Assembly: GCF_000276665.1 (NCBI RefSeq)
Contig: NW_004955484.1
Location: 5,598,520-5,662,519, forward strand
Length of the DNA stretch: 64,000 bases
Origin: Chinchilla lanigera
Lineage: Eukaryota > Chordata > Mammalia > Rodentia > Chinchillidae
Direction of reading: 5' to 3'
The notes beneath the pieces were generated by a model. The model made no database searches and was not told where the DNA came from. It was given only the letters and a program-made list of their open reading frames with translations. The translations under genes and the position numbers were made by a program. The stretch's first letter is position 1, and each line of letters opens with the position of its first letter. Positions 61,009-64,000 of this stretch are shown one piece after another.

Positions 61009-61313
61009 AGTCTCCCCTCCCCCTTATCTGCAGGGCATATGTGCAAAGTATTCTTGGTACTAAATCCTACACTGTTTCCTCTTACATATACATACCTATG
61101 ATAAAGTTCAATTTATAAATCAGACACTGTAAGAGATTAGCCACAGTGACTAATAGTAAAATAGAACAATGATAACAACATGCTGCAATTCAAGTTATTT
61201 AAAACTTATGAACTGTTTATTTCTGGAATTTTCCATTTCATATTAGCAGACCTTGATTGATCTGGGATAACTGAAACCATGGAAAGAGAAACTACAAACA
61301 AGAGAGACTGCTG
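61009..61313 (+). mobile_element. MER2/Tigger1-type DNA transposon, internally deleted
   Basis: Landmarks: cccttatctgcaggg at the left end, tatacatacctatgataaag, taagagattagccacagtga, agtaaaatagaacaatgata, then the right end ggataactgaaaccatggaa and agactgctg. Non-coding. Confidence 0.78.
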
Positions 61314-64000
61314 TTCTCGGTGCCTTTTCCATCACTTTTTTCCAGCCTATCATACGCACATCACTGCCCACAGGCTAGATGGTTCTGGGTGATAGGTGGG
61401 TGAGTGTTATAATTCTAATCGTTATCTAGTCAATGTTTATTTGATCCAATACAACTGGCACACATCTGTGATCCCTCAGATAGCACGGCTTGGCATGATG
61501 GAAAAGCAGGTATGCATGGCTTCACCATTTCAAAACGTTTATGGCCACCAAAAGAGAAATGAAAAGCAAACAATACAGGTGATAGAGATACCTCAAACTG
61601 GGGGAGCTCTTTCCCCTTCAAAAAGGCTGGGGCAGAACTGATCTTCCTAACAGAGGCAACCACGAAGTCACTCAGCGTCCCGTCCGGGTTTCCTCTCTGC
61701 ATGTCTTGGCCCTTGCTCAGCACCTCCTCCCAATGCAAGAGCTTCTCTGCCTTTCTGCAGGCTTCCTGAGAAGGGCCATGTGAGGGGTTATCAGCGCTGT
61801 GACCTCTTTAGTCATCAATAGCGCTTCTGCCTCTCCCCTCCTCCCAGCAAGGACCCTGCAGCGGAGCTGGTCCCCCAGCCTCCTCCTATTAATGCCTTTC
61901 CCCTGTCCAGCTATCACGGGAGGACTGTTGAGTGAGAGGACCTCTGGCTGACCTCTGCTGACAGGCGCCGAGCTCCCTCTGTACACTGATCTAATGCTAG
62001 GAGGGGTAATTAGCGACCAAGTAATAATTGCAGCTTCTAACTATGCTGGACCAAGATTGCAAAATTCCCTGGGGGGCCCTAACAGGGACCCCAACCCACA
62101 CAGAGGCATCTGCTCACGGCCAAAAGGAAGGACTCAGCAACATTTCTGAGGGAGGCCAGCACTTTTCCAGGTTTTAATTAAAGTGGGACTTGGGTAAGGA
62201 GTTCGACAGCTACACAAGAAAATTGGTAAATAAAGGACAGAGGCTGAGGAAGAAGTGTAAGGCTTGCCTGGAGGAGCCAATTCAGGAAAGTACAAGCTCT
62301 CAAAGTAGCCAGGCAGCCATGCACAAGAAACTTTCATCTCAGTTGTGGAAGACACACAGCAAGTATGCTTGGAGCGGCATCAAAAAGAAATGTAAAAAGG
62401 CTGAATGCCCAATGGCAGCACCACCGCTTGGCTGGCCTCCTCCTCCTGCTCCAGCCCAACCCAATCAACTCAAAACCAGTCTTCTCCCCAAAAGTAGGAT
62501 GTCTCACTGTCAGAAAACGCTAGATACATGTCGTGTGGCCAAACCTAAGGGATCTCCAGTATAATCTGCTATGACTCAGAAATCCCAGGTCCATCTAACA
62601 GGCCACTGCCACAAGTCCCCTATATGTGTATGCCACGGTTCAGGATAACGCACAAAATCCCCACTGAGAAATAGAAAGGCAAGCATTCCATACACAGCAG
62701 ACAGCCTCACGGTGACCTAAAAAATAAATCGCCCCTCACCCTCAACAGGACAGTACAAAGACACCCAGCAGCACAGCAGCATCTGGGCCGTCCTTCCTCA
62801 GCAAACCCACCTGCCACTCCAACACCCTTCATCTGCTCTCTAGTGTACAAACCAGTCCATGGCAGTGCTGTCGCCCACCATCTCTCCGAAAGCTCTTTTC
62901 CCGGCAGGTTCAGGGAACACAGAAGCTCTCCAATGTGAACAGGACTCTCTGCCCATCTGAATGACTCCATACACTTCACACTTCTTTTTCTCCACCACTG
63001 CACCACCTGGTCTCCCAAACATTCGCGGCCTCTCTGGGTGGAAGCCAGTTACAGAATCCAGGGTGGCAGCAGTCGATTGCACTAATTCACCCTCCACTTC
63101 CTTCTCCAAACAATTAATATACTTAATAACTCCAGCCCCCATGACTGAGTCCTCAGACGCCCCTCGATTAACCTCTCCCCGCTACGAGCAGTGGGTCCCC
63201 ACCAGCCTTCTTCTGTTCCCTATCACTTAATCATTTTTTAATCCACAACAAGGACTTTGCGCCACACTGTGGTTTTGTTCTCTCTCAATCTTTTATGAGG
63301 GACCTTATCAAAAGCTTTTAGAAAATACAAGGGAATTTTGCCTACCAGGTCATCTTTATTATTTTAGAATTCTTTATGAAGAAATTACAGACTTTAACAT
63401 TGTAAATGAATATTTAAGACTCAGCACTCACTTAGACGTGCAAGTCTGACTTGGGTTATATTTAAGCGGCTGTATGACTTCCATCTTTAGATGCTTGTCT
63501 GCCGACTAAGAAAGTATGACACCCCTCCCTAAGCCACAGGTATGGATATTCCTAGGGTTCCCCAGGAATTTCTGGATTGGGGAAAAGTGAGTATGTACTG
63601 AGCACCAGTGGGACCCACAGGGCATTAACAGAACCTCAGCTCATCAAGTCATGGAGGCCCAGGTGTGGCAGCCACTTTCTCCAGGTTTCCCCAGGTGGAC
63701 AGCAGGTAAGCAGCTGGCCGCACATCTGCAGGGAGCCAGCCACGGCCTCGTGATGTTGCCACTATCTCTGTGCCTCTGAACACCTGTTTGTTGGAGTTAT
63801 TAGTTCTAATTAGCACTCTGCAGCCAACTCAGTCCTGAGCTCTGGGGCAGGTTTCCCCCTGATGGAACAATTAAAGTTGCACAAGGGGTGGGGGTGTTTC
63901 CTGGTTGTCTAAAAATTATTTTTTCTTGGCAGGTTTCAAGGTACGTTATCTAGCCAAAAGCACATCTCTTTAAGACCTGCCTTTGGGCAGGGTTCGAAAG

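Larger units (their letters stand above)
31877..64000 (-). other. 3' part of ZFHX3 intron 1 (at least 32 kb)
   Basis: The sequence lies upstream of the exon 2 acceptor with respect to transcription. It carries only repeats and candidate regulatory blocks. I see nothing nameable in 31920-33600, 37090-38370, 40350-41740, 45640-49950, 54970-56380, 56680-57740, 57820-60430 and 61320-64000 beyond short non-conserved ORFs. Human intron 1 carries atrial fibrillation risk variants, so regulatory content is plausible. The assignment to intron 1 assumes the same gene structure as in human. Confidence 0.8.

Noticed and set aside
62190..62564. 124-codon plus-strand ORF (KGQRLRKKCKACLEEP...)
   Set aside because: No family recognised, no splice signals or neighbours in support, and simple basic/Pro-rich composition. 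Treated as a chance ORF in intron 1.

Overview
The window is vertebrate nuclear DNA carrying part of one large gene on the minus strand, ZFHX3 (ATBF1). This gene encodes a giant transcription factor with many C2H2 zinc fingers and four homeodomains. Only two coding exons lie here: exon 2 (coding 29112-31830, with 46 nt of 5' UTR to 31876) and exon 3 (23808-24304). All four splice junctions can be read in the sequence. The two exons encode residues 1-906 and 907-1072, the N-terminal acidic and zinc-finger part. The homeodomains and the C-terminus lie beyond base 1. I see no protein-coding gene on the plus strand and no RNA gene.

The organism is a rodent. The interspersed repeats are dominated by tRNA-derived ID SINEs (many with perfect target-site duplications), B1 SINEs with the rodent internal duplication, and B1-ID composites. 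No B2 elements were seen. The young ID subfamily has a diagnostic tail (ggtaccgg followed by A-rich) unlike the rat or mouse consensus, so a non-muroid rodent is likely. A castorimorph such as a beaver is my guess, with low confidence. Older layers shared by placental mammals are also present: MIR, L2, L1M, a MaLR LTR, Tigger-type elements, MER5A and small MITEs.

Layout, in the direction of transcription (high to low coordinates): 64000-31877 is the 3' part of intron 1 (at least 32 kb, mixed repeats and candidate regulatory blocks). 31876-29112 is exon 2. 29111-24305 is the complete 4.8 kb intron 2, mostly free of young repeats. 24304-23808 is exon 3. 23807-1 is the 5' part of intron 3.

No new multi-gene system is present. 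The most unusual items are: an 83-bp diverged copy of the start of exon 3 stranded about 1 kb inside intron 3; an overlapping upstream ORF at the ZFHX3 start; a near-identical 147-bp direct duplication flanking a segment with telomere-like repeats in intron 1; three short DNA transposons with intact ends and target duplications; and clusters of homeodomain and PBX-MEIS-type sites just 5' of exon 2. Family names for repeats come from recalled consensus sequences and were not checked with a search.
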